DNA of 17,497 nucleotides from DAOTUB01 sp034437455 (lineage in GTDB: Bacteria > Chloroflexota > Anaerolineae > B4-G1), in the NCBI GenBank assembly GCA_034437455.1, contig DAOTUB010000200.1, positions 1 through 17,497 of the forward strand. The letters run 5' to 3'. Numbering within the stretch: position 1 is the stretch's first letter; each line of letters opens with the position of its first letter. Made by a program: the position numbers and the translations under genes. This document shows positions 1 through 6,190 of this stretch, in pieces. The notes beneath the pieces were generated by a model. It was given only the letters and a program-made list of their open reading frames with translations. It was not told where the DNA came from and searched no databases.

Positions 1-8
1 TCATTTTT

Positions 9-47
9 CCCCCCCCCCGCCCCCCCCCCCGCGAAAAGCGGGGGGGG
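9..47. repeat. C-rich tract with 10-bp G/C hairpin
   Basis: Two runs of 10 and 11 cytosines (9-18 and 20-30) are followed by a 10-bp stem (23-32 with 38-47) around a GAAAA loop. It lies just downstream of the ArsA-like gene read on the minus strand, but in that direction the hairpin is followed by more guanines rather than a T tract, so it is not a canonical terminator. The minus strand has G-quadruplex potential. Homopolymer length at a contig edge may also be a sequencing or assembly artefact. Confidence 0.6.
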
Positions 48-78
48 AGAGTCCTGCCTGCCGCGCCTCCGCGTGAGC

Positions 79-1017
79 CTACGGGGCGCCGTCGAACAGT
101 ATCCGCGCCACGTCCGCCAGCCGCGCGACGCCCTTGACCTCGTAGGGCAAGAGCGGTAATTCGATCAGGGTCATCCTCCCGTTGTACTCGTCGCTCAGCA
201 TCTCGATGTATGGGCGCTGCATCTCCATCCGTCGCCGCAGAAAATCGCAATCGGCGTCCACGATCACGTTGTTGACGATCAGGTGATGAACGTCCAGCCC
301 GTGTTGTTCCAGATCTCTCAGCACCCGGCGGCTCTGGTAGACGCCCAGCGCCTCGGGAATGGTGACGAGGATGAACTCGACGTTGGCCGGGTCGCTGAAG
401 AAATCGGTCGTCCGCTGCGCCAGCTCGGTCCAGCTTTTGATGATCTCCAGAAAAGGGGTCTGGGACAGCTTGAGCGCGTCCTGCACCTCGAGGTAAATTC
501 TGGGGGCCACGCGCAGATGCTCAATGAACCGTTGCGGCAAGCCAAGCAGTCGCAGCGTGTCGCCGGCCGGGGCCGTGTCCCAGACGATCAGGTCGTAGCG
601 CCCATCCCGGATGCGCTCCAGGATATAGTCGAGCATAAATTCTTCCTGGATGCCGGGAGCCATCGCCGCGTAATCCACGACCTCGTCGTAAGGCAAATCG
701 ACCAGCGCCGACGCCGCCTGGTACACCTCTGGCCCGAACTTGACCTTCCAGCGCCGCATCACTTCGTCGGGGTCGATCTCGAGCGCGTGGAGATGCTCCA
801 CTCCCGGCACTGGCTTTTCGGTGGGGCCGATCTCGGTCTCGAAAATGTCCGAGAGCGACGGCGTCAGGTCGCTGGAGATGATCAGCGTCCGCCGTCCGGC
901 CAGGGCATAGTGCAGCGCCGTCGCCGCCGAGGAGGTGGTCTTGCCCACCCCCCCCTTGCCGCCGAACATGAGGACACGTTTGTTGGTTCGATCTAGAGCT
1001 GCAAGTGATTTGTTCAG
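79..1017 (-). CDS. ArsA-like anion-transporting ATPase family protein
   Basis: This is a SIMIBI-class P-loop ATPase of the ArsA/GET3 type. Numbered from the ATG at 969, the Walker A loop GGKGGVGKTT is at residues 3-12 and the ArsA-type signature DTAPAGDTLRLL at 131-142. The usual DPAHSLSD segment reads DLTPSLSD near residue 34. From that ATG the protein is 296 aa, but the first beta strand that precedes every P-loop would be cut; the frame continues upstream as KRVL. An in-frame CTG at 1017 has GAGAGG about 8 bases upstream and would give 312 aa. I therefore extend the gene to 1017, with 969 as the conservative start. It may be a metallochaperone, arsenite or tail-anchored-protein ATPase; the substrate cannot be told from sequence. 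It is divergent from the antitoxin gene at 1081, and the two 5' regions overlap. Confidence 0.8.
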   Translation of the reverse strand: MNKSLAALDRTNKRVLMFGGKGGVGKTTSSAATALHYALAGRRTLIISSDLTPSLSDIFETEIGPTEKPVPGVEHLHALEIDPDEVMRRWKVKFGPEVYQAASALVDLPYDEVVDYAAMAPGIQEEFMLDYILERIRDGRYDLIVWDTAPAGDTLRLLGLPQRFIEHLRVAPRIYLEVQDALKLSQTPFLEIIKSWTELAQRTTDFFSDPANVEFILVTIPEALGVYQSRRVLRDLEQHGLDVHHLIVNNVIVDADCDFLRRRMEMQRPYIEMLSDEYNGRMTLIELPLLPYEVKGVARLADVARILFDGAP

Positions 1018-1045
1018 TTGAACATCCTCTCGCTTATGGTATAAT
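1018..1045 (+). promoter_or_regulatory. Extended -10 sigma70-type promoter for the VapB-like gene
   Basis: TTGAAC at 1018-1023 and a perfect TATAAT at 1040-1045 are 16 bp apart, with TGG immediately before the -10 (extended -10). Transcription would start near 1052. An AGGAG ribosome-binding site at 1068-1072 sits 8 bases before the ATG at 1081. The -35 abuts the probable CTG start of the divergent ArsA-like gene. Confidence 0.7.
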
Positions 1046-1080
1046 CAGCCCAGATAAAGTTCAGAATAGGAGCAGCAACT

Positions 1081-1311
1081 ATGAGCACCTATCCAGTCAA
1101 ACGACAGGTTTATCAAGCCCTCAGCGAACTCCCGCCCAGCGGGTTTGACGAACTCGTACAATTTCTCAATTACTTGAAATACAAGTACAAGGCTGGACAA
1201 AAGATAGTGGCGCTCAAGGGACTCTGGGCTGATGTTCCCCTCGACGTCACCGACCAGGATATTCGTCACCTACGACGACAGGTTAGCGAGCAACTCTTGC
1301 GCAAGGTGTGA
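1081..1311 (+). CDS. VapB-like (DUF2281-type) antitoxin
   Basis: A 76-aa protein with the look of small antitoxins paired with PIN toxins. It has an N-terminal helical stretch (QALSELPPSGFDELVQFLNYLKYKYK), then a short linker and a C-terminal toxin-binding tail ending QLLRKV. The helical part resembles DUF2281-like antitoxins; that family match is from memory and not certain. The start is well supported by AGGAG 8 bases upstream and by the promoter at 1018-1045. The stop TGA overlaps a GTG that begins the downstream PIN fragment, the coupling usual for vapBC operons. Since the toxin partner is truncated, this may be an orphan antitoxin kept for cross-neutralisation or simply a relic. Confidence 0.75.
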   Translation: MSTYPVKRQVYQALSELPPSGFDELVQFLNYLKYKYKAGQKIVALKGLWADVPLDVTDQDIRHLRRQVSEQLLRKV

Positions 1312-1487
1312 AAGCAATGGAATTCCTGGCCGACACCGTTGCAATCATTCGCCACCTACGGCAACACCCTGCCCTGGGTCGCCAAGCGGCGCGTATTCTC
1401 GACGACGCCGATGCCGGTCAACACCAAATTTATCTGTCCGCCATCTCCTTAATGGAAGTACTCTATTTGGCCGACGTTCGTCTATAA
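1308..1487 (+). pseudogene. Truncated VapC-type PIN-domain toxin
   Basis: A 59-codon reading frame starts at GTG 1308 (overlapping the antitoxin TGA as GTGA) or ATG 1317. It begins MKAMEFLADTVAIIRHL, the first PIN beta strand with its conserved Asp, and reaches ISLMEVLYLA, which carries the conserved Glu of the PIN active site. The family is normally about 125-140 aa and needs further C-terminal Asp residues, none of which are present. The frame leaves PIN-like sequence around 1473 and stops at TAA 1485-1487, exactly where the convergent hicA gene ends. The toxin is therefore almost certainly inactive, and the break looks like a recombination junction with the hicBA module. Confidence 0.8.
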
Positions 1488-1711
1488 GCCTCCAGAAATT
1501 CCTCTCTGGAAATCCCCGCCTGAGTGCAAATCCGCCGCAAAGTCGAGCCTTTGATCCGACGATGATTAGGCATCGTCAAGGGCGTTCTACTACCATCCAG
1601 ATTCTCCCGCACCATTGAAATGTGGTTTCCCTCGCGTACCATTCGAAAATCCAATTTTTCCAATGCTTTGATGACCTTGGCTATAGGAGCGTCAACCGGG
1701 AACCTGGTCAT
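1463..1711 (-). CDS. hicA: HicA-family mRNA interferase toxin
   Basis: An 82-aa HicA/YcfA-type protein with a small double-stranded-RNA-binding-like fold. Residues near 20-40 include the region REGNHISMV, whose His corresponds to the catalytic His of HicA. The middle reads LTMPNHRRIKGSTLRRI and the C-terminal helix reads GISREEFLEAY, both typical of the family. It would cleave mRNA when free of HicB. hicB lies upstream and overlaps by 20 bases. The last residues (RRTSAK) and the TAG stop are encoded by DNA belonging to the truncated vapC on the other strand, so the native C-terminus was replaced, but the core domain is complete and probably functional. Confidence 0.88.
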   Translation of the reverse strand: MTRFPVDAPIAKVIKALEKLDFRMVREGNHISMVRENLDGSRTPLTMPNHRRIKGSTLRRICTQAGISREEFLEAYRRTSAK

Positions 1712-1934
1712 ACACTACCCCTGCCTCTGCCACAAACACCTCCAACACAGGCGACTCGGCCTCCAATACTTCTGGTCCAAAGGTCTCAATATGAAATTGG
1801 ATCGCAGACTTTACATCGGCTAAAGCTTCCTCATACGTATCTCCTTCACCCACGACCACGCCATTGCCCCCCAATGGATAAGCAACGTAGCCATCAGCGT
1901 GCTTCTCGACGATGATTTTGAACGCCCTCATCAT
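1692..1934 (-). CDS. hicB: HicB-family antitoxin (short, no DNA-binding domain)
   Basis: An 80-aa protein matching the HicB N-terminal partial RNase H-like fold. It starts RAFKIIVEKHADGYVAY, then has GEGDTYEEALADVKSAI, the most recognisable part of the family. No C-terminal ribbon-helix-helix or HTH is visible, as in the short HicB class. Two adjacent ATGs (1934 and 1931) are possible; an AAAGGGGGA ribosome-binding site lies about 5 bases before the first. That site overlaps the stop codon of the upstream flavoprotein gene (11-base gap), so hicBA may be transcribed with it. It neutralises HicA encoded immediately downstream. Confidence 0.88.
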   Translation of the reverse strand: MMRAFKIIVEKHADGYVAYPLGGNGVVVGEGDTYEEALADVKSAIQFHIETFGPEVLEAESPVLEVFVAEAGVVYDQVPG

Positions 1935-1945
1935 AGCGTCCCCCT

Positions 1946-2779
1946 TTACAGGAACCCCTCCAAGAACTCGGCGATCTCACTCTGCCAGAAAACCGGGCCG
2001 TCCACGCAGATGAACTTTTCCCCCAGGTTGCAACGCCCGCACTTGCCGATGCCACAGTGCATGCGAGCCTCCAGCGTGGTCAACATCTGATCCGGGGCAA
2101 AGCCGAGTTTCGCCAGCGTGAGAAAGATGAAGTGAATCGCGATGGGCGGGCCGCAAGAGATGGCGATGGCATTATCGACCGAGGGGTTCACCCGCTCCAG
2201 CAACTGGGTGATCAACCCCACGTTGCCGCTCCAGTTCTCGTCCCCTTGATCCACCGTCACGTGGAACTCGGCGTCGGGAGCAGCGCCCCACTCGTCGAAC
2301 TCGCCGGTAAAGACGAGCAGGTCGGGAGAACGAGACGCCCAGATAATCGTGAGGCGGCCGTACTCGTCGCGGTGGTCCAGGATGGTGTGGATGACCGGGC
2401 GCAACGGCGCGCCGCCGATACCAGCTCCCAGGATGACTACGTCGCGCCCTTTGATCTCATCGAGCGGAAACCAGTTGCCCAGCGGCCCGCGCACGCCCAC
2501 CGGGTCCCCCACCTCCAGGGTGTGGAGGGTGTGGGTGACGTGGCCCAGGGCGCTGACAGCAAACTCCAGATAAGGCCCGCGCCCAGAGGCCAGGCCGAAG
2601 GGAGCTTCTCCCGCGCCAAAGGCAGAGACGAAGGCGAATTGCCCTGGCTTGTACTCGGCGACGGTCGCCTGTCCTTCGGATTCCGTTAACTCGACCTGAA
2701 ATAGCTTGATGCCGGCGGCCAGGTCTCTGATCCCGGCCAGTTTGCCCAGATATGGGCGCATCGGATTGGCGGTTGTCAT
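1946..2779 (-). CDS. FAD/NAD(P)-binding oxidoreductase, HydG/FloxA-like (second copy)
   Basis: A 277-aa flavoprotein of the ferredoxin-NADP reductase/PyrK/sulfhydrogenase-gamma family. Residues 1-105 form the FAD-binding barrel with APFGLAS at 59-65. A nucleotide-binding stretch VILGAGIGGAPLR is at 115-127 and the CGPP motif at 209-212. A C-terminal [2Fe-2S] site uses C242, C247, C250 and C258. It would pass electrons between NAD(P)H and iron-sulfur partners in the cytoplasm. The start at ATG 2779 is chosen because AAGGAG lies 6 bases upstream; an in-frame GTG at 2800 has that site inside the coding region. It is a paralogue of the hydG gene at 10324-11148 but is separated from the matching HydB-like gene by three unrelated genes. 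The FloxA assignment is an inference from the FloxC/FloxB-like genes upstream. Confidence 0.88.
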   Translation of the reverse strand: MTTANPMRPYLGKLAGIRDLAAGIKLFQVELTESEGQATVAEYKPGQFAFVSAFGAGEAPFGLASGRGPYLEFAVSALGHVTHTLHTLEVGDPVGVRGPLGNWFPLDEIKGRDVVILGAGIGGAPLRPVIHTILDHRDEYGRLTIIWASRSPDLLVFTGEFDEWGAAPDAEFHVTVDQGDENWSGNVGLITQLLERVNPSVDNAIAISCGPPIAIHFIFLTLAKLGFAPDQMLTTLEARMHCGIGKCGRCNLGEKFICVDGPVFWQSEIAEFLEGFL

Positions 2780-2804
2780 CTTTTTCTCCTTCCCTGTCAC
2801 CCAT

Positions 2805-3260
2805 CTAGGTTGCCGGTAGCTCAGAAGTGCAATGCGCGCAGCGGGAAGCCTTGATCGGAATGGTGGATAGGCAATACGGGCACTCTTTCGTCGTCGGCTC
2901 GGCGGTCTCCGCTTCCTCCTCCCGCTTCAACCGGTTGACGGTGCGGATGAGCAGGAAAATCACAAAGGCGACGATGAGAAAGCTGATGACAGCGTTGATG
3001 AACAGACCATAGTTGACCGTCACCGCGCCCGCCGCCTGCGCGTCGACCAGCGATGGGTATGGCCCAGACGGATCGCCTCCCTTGAGCAAGACGAAGAAAT
3101 TGACAAAATCCACACCGCCCAACAACAAGCCGATGGGCGGCATGATGATGTCGTCCACCAGCGACTTGACGACGGTGCCAAAGGCCGCGCCGATGATGAT
3201 ACCCACGGCCATGTCCAATACATTCCCACGCAGGGTGAATTCCTTGAACTCTTTCAACAT
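2805..3260 (-). CDS. mscL: Large-conductance mechanosensitive channel MscL with zinc-ribbon tail
   Basis: A 151-aa membrane protein that releases solutes on hypo-osmotic shock. The N-terminal helix and TM1 (residues about 14-43) carry the MscL signature RGNVLDMAVGIIIGAAFG; TM2 is about residues 84-107. The periplasmic loop is family-typical. Instead of the usual C-terminal amphipathic helical bundle it ends with two CxxC pairs (C127/C130 and C141/C144), a zinc-ribbon-like knuckle. ATG 3260 is preferred over an in-frame TTG at 3266 because GGAGG lies 6 bases upstream. That ribosome-binding site lies within the target duplication of the adjacent 131-bp element. The gene interrupts an electron-transfer gene set and probably has nothing to do with it. 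Confidence 0.95.
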   Translation of the reverse strand: MLKEFKEFTLRGNVLDMAVGIIIGAAFGTVVKSLVDDIIMPPIGLLLGGVDFVNFFVLLKGGDPSGPYPSLVDAQAAGAVTVNYGLFINAVISFLIVAFVIFLLIRTVNRLKREEEAETAEPTTKECPYCLSTIPIKASRCAHCTSELPAT

Positions 3261-3266
3261 GTTCAA

Positions 3267-3274
3267 CCTCCGTT
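3267..3274. repeat. 8-bp target-site duplication, mscL-proximal copy
   Basis: CCTCCGTT here is repeated at 3406-3413 directly outside the inverted repeats of the intervening element. Read on the minus strand it is AACGGAGG, which contains the mscL Shine-Dalgarno sequence. Confidence 0.75.
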
Positions 3275-3405
3275 GTAACTGCTCAGCCAGAGCAACGTTT
3301 TCCTGTCATTGCGAGGAGCGAAGCGACGAAGCAATCCCCACATCGGAGCTTGGAGATTGCTTCGCCGCACAAAGCGCGGCTCGCAATGACAGGCTGAGCA
3401 GTTAC
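3275..3405. mobile_element. IS66-type MITE with internal REP-like palindrome
   Basis: A 131-bp non-coding element is bounded by a perfect 14-bp inverted repeat, GTAACTGCTCAGCC at 3275-3288 and its reverse complement at 3392-3405. Identical 8-bp repeats flank it at 3267-3274 and 3406-3413. Ends beginning GTAA with an 8-bp target duplication are the hallmark of the IS66 family, so a non-autonomous IS66 derivative is inferred. Inside, CCTGTCATTGCGAG (3302-3315) pairs with 3380-3393, and GAAGCAATC (3328-3336) pairs with 3355-3363, giving a large cruciform-capable palindrome. That interior resembles the dispersed TCATTGCGAG palindromes found in many bacterial genomes. It encodes no protein. Confidence 0.78.
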
Positions 3406-3413
3406 CCTCCGTT
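3406..3413. repeat. 8-bp target-site duplication, distal copy
   Basis: CCTCCGTT abuts the outer end of the inverted repeat at 3405 and is the partner of the copy at 3267-3274. The flanking bases differ (3266 A against 3405 C; 3275 G against 3414 A), so the duplication is exactly 8 bp. Confidence 0.75.
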
Positions 3414-3447
3414 ATCTATGTCGCCGACGATTCTGGAAATAGGAGAG

Positions 3448-3654
3448 CTACTGGCCCAGTATACCGCCCAAACCCTGCGCTAGATCTCCCAGCCCCGCCA
3501 GACCTGCGCCGCCGCTCAACACATCGTCGATGCGACCGGCGATAGGCTCTGGCAGTTTATCCTTGAGAAAGTCAATGACGACTGTTACAGCCGTCTTGGA
3601 CATCTCTTCAGAAAGACCCGTTTTTTGTGAAACCAGCTTGATCAATTCATCCAT
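3448..3654 (-). CDS. Small helical protein of unknown function
   Basis: A 68-aa protein that I do not recognise with confidence. It starts MDELIKLVSQKTGLSEEMSK, predicted amphipathic helices resembling a two-helix HTH-like unit. It continues with VIDFLKDKLPEPIAGRIDDVL and ends with a Gly/Leu/Ala-rich tail (GGAGLAGLGDLAQGLGGILGQ). No signal peptide or transmembrane segment is evident. ATG 3654 is chosen over the in-frame GTG 3663 because GGAGGTG sits 6 bases upstream of the ATG and overlaps the GTG. The pattern is reminiscent of DUF937/DUF2267-like small helical proteins, but that is only a resemblance. It lies between the HhH membrane protein gene and mscL. Confidence 0.75.
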   Translation of the reverse strand: MDELIKLVSQKTGLSEEMSKTAVTVVIDFLKDKLPEPIAGRIDDVLSGGAGLAGLGDLAQGLGGILGQ

Positions 3655-3674
3655 TCTTCTCACCTCCTCGTGAA

Positions 3675-4169
3675 CTATACTCGCCGACCACCCTTGAGAT
3701 CATCCTGCAGCGCCGCAAGCTCGTCCCACTTGCCCGCAGCCGCCAGGGCGGCCTGCTCGGCCCAGGTGCTGGGATTGGCTATCCTGCCAATACCGGCGTC
3801 CTCGACGATCTGCTCCAACCGCCCCAGGTCGGCGGCGGCCAGTTGCGCAAAGGTCGTGATACCAGCCGCCTGGAGCAGGTCCGATATCTTGGGGCCAACC
3901 CCCTCAATGCGCTTCAGGTCATCTTTGCTTGGGGCAGGCGTGGGAACAGGTGCAGACGCCTCAACTTTGGCGCTCGGCGCCGCCCTTCCCTTGCGGCTGC
4001 TCCACCACCACCAAAGCAGCGCCGCCAGCACCAACAGAATGATCAACACCCAGAACCACCAGGGAACACCGTTCTTCTGCTCAGCCGGCTGAGCTGGATT
4101 GGTGAAAGCGACCAAGACCGGGCTGAGTACCCATAGACCTACAACGAACAACCTGCATTTGCGGAACAT
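3675..4169 (-). CDS. Membrane-anchored helix-hairpin-helix protein
   Basis: A 164-aa protein. Residues 1-23 form a signal-like hydrophobic N-terminus, and a strong transmembrane helix with flanking tryptophans spans about residues 37-56. A Pro/Ala linker follows. Residues about 83-138 form a helix-hairpin-helix unit with the motif IEGVGPKISDLLQAAGI, followed by NPSTWAEQAALAAAGKW. This C-terminal module (HhH_5-like, also seen in proteins annotated as L21-associated or DUF4332-like) occurs in many small proteins of unclear role; nucleic-acid binding is possible but unproven. The start at ATG 4169 has AAGGAGG 8 bases upstream. It sits downstream of the FloxB-like gene with a 69-base gap and may start its own short operon with the small protein and mscL. 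Confidence 0.82.
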   Translation of the reverse strand: MFRKCRLFVVGLWVLSPVLVAFTNPAQPAEQKNGVPWWFWVLIILLVLAALLWWWWSSRKGRAAPSAKVEASAPVPTPAPSKDDLKRIEGVGPKISDLLQAAGITTFAQLAAADLGRLEQIVEDAGIGRIANPSTWAEQAALAAAGKWDELAALQDDLKGGRRV

Positions 4170-4238
4170 GACACGTGCCTCCTTACTGTTAAACGATCTT
4201 TACATCCACCCCAAGACTGGGGCGGCTACCATCTCATA

Positions 4239-5234
4239 TTATGCCGCCGCTACCTCCTGCATGATCTCTGTGATGTCAATATCCACCGGACAAGAGACGA
4301 TGCAGCGCCCACAGCCCACGCAGCCCAGCGGCCCGAAATCCTCCGGGTAATAGCAAAACTTGCAAAAGAAGCGATTGCGAATGCGCCCCGGTTTGGTGGG
4401 ACGGGAGTTGTGCCCGCCAGCGGCGCGCCGGTAGTTGGTGCTGGTGCAGGCGTCCCATACGCGGATGCGCTCGATATGTGTGACGCCCGCTCTTTCACTC
4501 ACCACCCGGTCGGTGACGTCAAAGCAGCGGCAAGTGGGGCAGACGTAGGTGCAAGTGCGACAACTCAGGCAGCGCTCCCCGTGTCGCATCCACAATTTAT
4601 CCTCGAAAAGCTCCCGCCATTTTGCCGATTCCGTCACCGCTGCCAACTCTGCGTCCGCCGCCGACGGCGCTGGCTCGCCCTTCCGCTCTTCCACCTTCAA
4701 TCCCTTCAAGAGCGTCGTTCCCTTCTCGGTCACCGCCTCGACTGCGTATCCCCCGTCCACTGCCCGCAGCAACACATCCAGATGAGTGGCGTCGTCGGGC
4801 GCGCCGCCCATCGAGGTGCAAAAGCACCCCTCCCACATCTGTGGGCAAGCCAGCCCCACCAGCGCCGTCCGCTCCCGATGATGCTGGTAATACCTGTCGG
4901 GCGGGTCCTGCTCCAGGAAAAGCGCATCTATCACCGAGAACCCGTGAGCGTCGCAGGGACGAATGCCAAAGAGCACTTGCTTCCGATCCGGCAGAACCTC
5001 CTCTTGCGTCACCTCATTCCCTCGCTTTTCGGCCTGCAAAAGAATCTCTGTAGCCGGTAAAAGATAATCCTTGGCCGAAAGCTCAGGCCGCTCGTAATCG
5101 AACAGAATCTCGTCGCTGGAAGCGACCGGGCGGTAGAGTACGTGCCCATCCACGTCGCGGGGAGCGACCAAGTCCATCTCCTGAGCCAAACCGTCCAGCC
5201 AGGCTCGCACTGCATCGTGTGATGTATACCTCAT
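4239..5234 (-). CDS. HydB/FloxB-like 4Fe-4S dicluster protein (second copy)
   Basis: A 331-aa cytoplasmic iron-sulfur protein of the sulfhydrogenase beta-subunit family. It has the conserved FGIRPCDAHGF segment at 89-99 and a Cys pair in GCFCTS at 136-141. The first cluster region (C222, C225, C228, C232, C235, C237) lies in CLSCRTCTYVCPTCRC and the second (C305, C308, C311, C315) in CVGCGRCIVSCP. An additional CKFC is at 291-294. The frame is open up to 5387, but ATG 5234 with purine-rich AGGAGAGGAGG upstream matches the family start. It is paralogous to hydB at 11159-12208. The FrhB/FloxC-like gene lies upstream (58-base gap), suggesting an electron-transfer pair. It probably links a flavoprotein partner to another acceptor rather than to the hydrogenase itself. 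Confidence 0.88.
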   Translation of the reverse strand: MRYTSHDAVRAWLDGLAQEMDLVAPRDVDGHVLYRPVASSDEILFDYERPELSAKDYLLPATEILLQAEKRGNEVTQEEVLPDRKQVLFGIRPCDAHGFSVIDALFLEQDPPDRYYQHHRERTALVGLACPQMWEGCFCTSMGGAPDDATHLDVLLRAVDGGYAVEAVTEKGTTLLKGLKVEERKGEPAPSAADAELAAVTESAKWRELFEDKLWMRHGERCLSCRTCTYVCPTCRCFDVTDRVVSERAGVTHIERIRVWDACTSTNYRRAAGGHNSRPTKPGRIRNRFFCKFCYYPEDFGPLGCVGCGRCIVSCPVDIDITEIMQEVAAA

Positions 5235-5292
5235 CGTCCTCCTCTCCTTGCCTCCCCCTCGCCTTGTCGCCCAGTCTCCTTTTCTCCCACTC

Positions 5293-6153
5293 TCATAACG
5301 GGGAACCCTCCTCGCCCAGTTCAAAGAGCAGCGGGGTGAGCGTCTCCTCTCGCCCGGCCCGGTGATCGTAGAGAGCCTCGACCTCACGGACCAGCCGCCG
5401 GTTGAGAAGGCTCAAAGGCAGTCCCATCGGACAGACCCGCTCGCACTCGTCGCACTCCACGCAGCGTCCGGCCAGGTGGAGCGCCCGGCCCAGGTGAAAG
5501 ACGTGCTTTTGCGGCAGCTCGATGCCCATATCCACCCACAACCCATCATCCCGCTCGAACATGCAGGTGGTGCAGTAGCAGCCGGGGCAGACCTGGCGGC
5601 AGGCATAGCAACGGATGCAGCGGTCGAATTCGCGCAGCCAAAAGGCCAACCGTTCGGCGGGCGGCAAGTCCTCGACGCGGGCCAGGTCGGCGTAATCCTC
5701 CTCGACTGGCGCTGCCTCTGGCGGCTCGCCCAGCAACACGTCGTAAATCACCGGCGTCCGGTCGCCGCAGCGGGCGCAACGGGCCGGCGGCTCGCCTGTC
5801 CCGTTCTCCATCCCATCACAGGCGACGCCAATGACATAGATCCGCTCCCGCTCGATCTGCCGCTCGGCCAGCAGGACGTTGATCGCGCGGCTGTCGCAAG
5901 GCTTGACCACGATCCCAACCCGGGGCGGCTCCTCGCCTCGCTTGCGGGGTTTCTTCTTGTCGTGGAGATAAGTGACCAGGTTATGGACGCAAGCCCCGTT
6001 CCAGATCAGCCGGTCGGTGTCGTCCGGCTCGTAGATAAACGCCGGTCGAGCGCCGCCGCGCGGACTGGCCTCGTAGCCGATGACACAGTCCACTTGCCCG
6101 GCCTCCAAGAGTTCCTTGGCTTTGCGCTGTATTTCTTCGCCTATCTCGCTCAA
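5293..6153 (-). CDS. FrhB/FloxC-like 4Fe-4S electron-transfer protein
   Basis: A 286-aa protein combining an FrhB/FdhB-like part with a dicluster ferredoxin part. The VGIVVKPCDSRAINVLL segment at 79-95 and GVACDGM at 109-115 are typical of the F420-hydrogenase beta/FdhB family. CARC follows at 126-129. Cysteines 179, 182, 185, 189, 192, 194 and 197, then 231, 234, 237 and 241, supply two [4Fe-4S] sites. Start choice: the frame opens with GTG at 6189, but TTG 6153 has AAGGAGG 7 bases upstream and is preferred. The PCD segment is shared with both HydB-like proteins of the window, pointing to a common fold. Clustering with HydB- and HydG-like paralogues suggests the FloxABC part of a Flox-Hdr system; an F420- or formate-linked role is the alternative. 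Confidence 0.82.
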   Translation of the reverse strand: MSEIGEEIQRKAKELLEAGQVDCVIGYEASPRGGARPAFIYEPDDTDRLIWNGACVHNLVTYLHDKKKPRKRGEEPPRVGIVVKPCDSRAINVLLAERQIERERIYVIGVACDGMENGTGEPPARCARCGDRTPVIYDVLLGEPPEAAPVEEDYADLARVEDLPPAERLAFWLREFDRCIRCYACRQVCPGCYCTTCMFERDDGLWVDMGIELPQKHVFHLGRALHLAGRCVECDECERVCPMGLPLSLLNRRLVREVEALYDHRAGREETLTPLLFELGEEGSPL

Positions 6154-6190
6154 ATTCCTCCCTCCTTCCCTGCTGGTATGTCGGTACACT

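Noticed and set aside
283..996. Plus-strand open frames opposite the ArsA-like gene and opposite most hydrogenase genes
   Set aside because: They are antisense shadows in GC-rich coding DNA with Arg/Pro/Ala-rich translations and no recognisable domains; the minus-strand frames carry clear motifs.
1045..1269. Minus-strand frame of 74 codons opposite the VapB-like gene
   Set aside because: It overlaps a gene with a strong promoter and ribosome-binding site, and its translation resembles no family.
3275..3405. Possible CRISPR repeat or riboswitch at the palindromic spacer
   Set aside because: There is only one unit with terminal inverted repeats and a target duplication, which fits a MITE; no repeat-spacer array or known aptamer pattern is visible.
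4209..4222. Hairpin CCCCA-AGAC-TGGGG as a terminator after the FloxB-like gene
   Set aside because: The stem is only 5 bp and no T tract follows in either direction.
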